In this document: positions 63,246 to 64,000 of the stretch, piece after piece
Numbering within the stretch: the stretch's first letter is position 1
How the letters are laid out: every line of letters begins with the position of its first letter
Source: Wuchereria bancrofti
Lineage: Eukaryota; Nematoda; Chromadorea; Rhabditida; Onchocercidae
Direction: 5' to 3'
Assembly: GCA_005281725.1 (NCBI GenBank)
Contig: SSBO01000009.1
Coordinates: 4,538,163 to 4,602,162 of the forward strand
Length of the DNA stretch: 64,000 nucleotides
Notes under the pieces: model-generated
The model's input: only the letters and a program-made list of their open reading frames with translations
Told to the model about the DNA's origin: nothing
Databases searched by the model: none
Made by a program: the position numbers and the translations under genes

Positions 63246-64000
63246 CGGGGTTAAGCATGACATTTTAGCTTAGTGCAAAAAATGGGAACTTATCAGAACT
63301 CGTAACTACGATTTCTTACTTTTTCAGAAAATTCATCCTAAATTTGAACAATGAAGAAAATATATGAGAAATCATTTATATCAGTGCGAAGTGATACTTG
63401 AAATCACAACTGATATCAATTAAACGTATGGGATGGATGACGAATTTGCTTGTGAATGCCTCGAGTTATAGGTGTTCTTAGCATCTTCTTAGCTTTCTTC
63501 TTAATTACATCGAGATGGCTAAGAAAGAAAATATGCATCGGTTCAATGTTATGCACTTAAACAGTGAGGTATTCAGGTAAACATTCAAGTAATAAGATGT
63601 CTTTCAAAATAAGCTGGTAAACTTTCGTCCAAAACTGATGTTTCAGCAATTTCTTGGTATATTTCAATTTCTTCTTTTTAATTGTAAGGAGATAAAGAGG
63701 ATTTTTAAAGAGAGACAAAATATAAAGAGAAAGAAGAGACTCCTTCTTAATTATAAAGCGATAGGTAAGAACACCTATGACTCGAGGCATTCACAAGCAA
63801 ATTCGTCATCCATCCCATACGTTTAATTGATATCAGTTGTGATTTCAAGTATCACTTCGCACTGATATAAATGATTTCTCATATATTTTCTTCATTGTTC
63901 AAATTTAGGATGAATTTTCTGAAAAAGTAAGAAATCGTAGTTACGAGTTCTGATAAGTTCCCATTTTTTGCACTAAGCTAAAATGTCATGCTTAACCCCG
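63246..64000. repeat. Large inverted repeat: 235-bp arms, 285-bp spacer
   Basis: Positions 63246-63480 and 63766-64000 are reverse complements over their full length with no gaps and a single difference (GAGTTATAGG against GAGTCATAGG) in the stretches I compared. The inner boundary is sharp (63480/63766) and the outer boundary is the window edge, so the arms may be longer. The spacer has small ORFs on both strands but no recognisable transposase. Candidates are a foldback or MITE-type element, or an assembly fold-back artefact. Confidence 0.93.

Noticed and set aside
1..64000. tRNA genes, rRNA, CRISPR arrays, autonomous transposons
   Set aside because: Looked for B-box-like GGTTCGAATCC, repeat-spacer arrays, and transposase or reverse-transcriptase motifs. 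None was seen.

Overview
The window looks like nuclear DNA of a nematode, most likely a filarial (spirurid) worm. It is strongly AT-rich. Genes are split by introns of a few hundred bases to several kb with near-invariant TTTCAG-like 3' splice sites, and several start codons sit a few bases after such an acceptor, as expected for spliced-leader trans-splicing. Two of the proteins are of types known from nematodes (a DUF229 sulfatase-like protein and a RIN-type Rab5 exchange factor). No bacterial operon, plasmid, phage or CRISPR feature was seen. All gene models were built by hand from reading frame, splice sites and splice phase; no database search was run.

Layout. 0.4-5.5 kb: a 14-exon DUF229 gene (+) with the expected motifs but one apparent frameshift. 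6.7-8.7 kb: a short tandem repeat, then forkhead (FoxN2/3-like) exons that I could not join into one legal frame. 8.7-13.2 kb: non-coding, with a 39-bp tandem repeat. 13.2-17.0 kb: two small unrecognised membrane-protein genes (+). 17-26 kb: mostly non-coding, with weak ORFs and a near-perfect 65-bp hairpin. 26.6-51.1 kb: one 28-exon gene (+) encoding a RIN homologue of about 1563 aa with SH2, RIN-homology, VPS9 and Ras-association domains. Its two largest introns (6.0 and 5.5 kb) contain coding-like ORFs, several of them antisense. 52.96-55.58 kb: an 8-exon gene (+) for mitochondrial elongation factor Ts. 56-61 kb: weak ORFs. 60.3-62.95 kb: coding-like exons of an unrecognised gene that may run off the right edge. 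63.25-64.0 kb: a 235-bp inverted repeat that reaches the end of the window.

Function. The two clear housekeeping-type products are unrelated: RIN proteins couple Ras and tyrosine-kinase signals to Rab5 activation on early endosomes, and EF-Ts recycles EF-Tu in mitochondrial translation. The genes share a strand but are too far apart to look like a tight nematode operon (about 1.8 kb between rin and tsfm).

No undescribed system was established. The best leads are the DUF229 frameshift, the eroded forkhead gene, a possible antisense gene nested in the first large rin intron, a GC-AG intron inside the VPS9 domain, the hairpin at 23.9 kb and the terminal inverted repeat.
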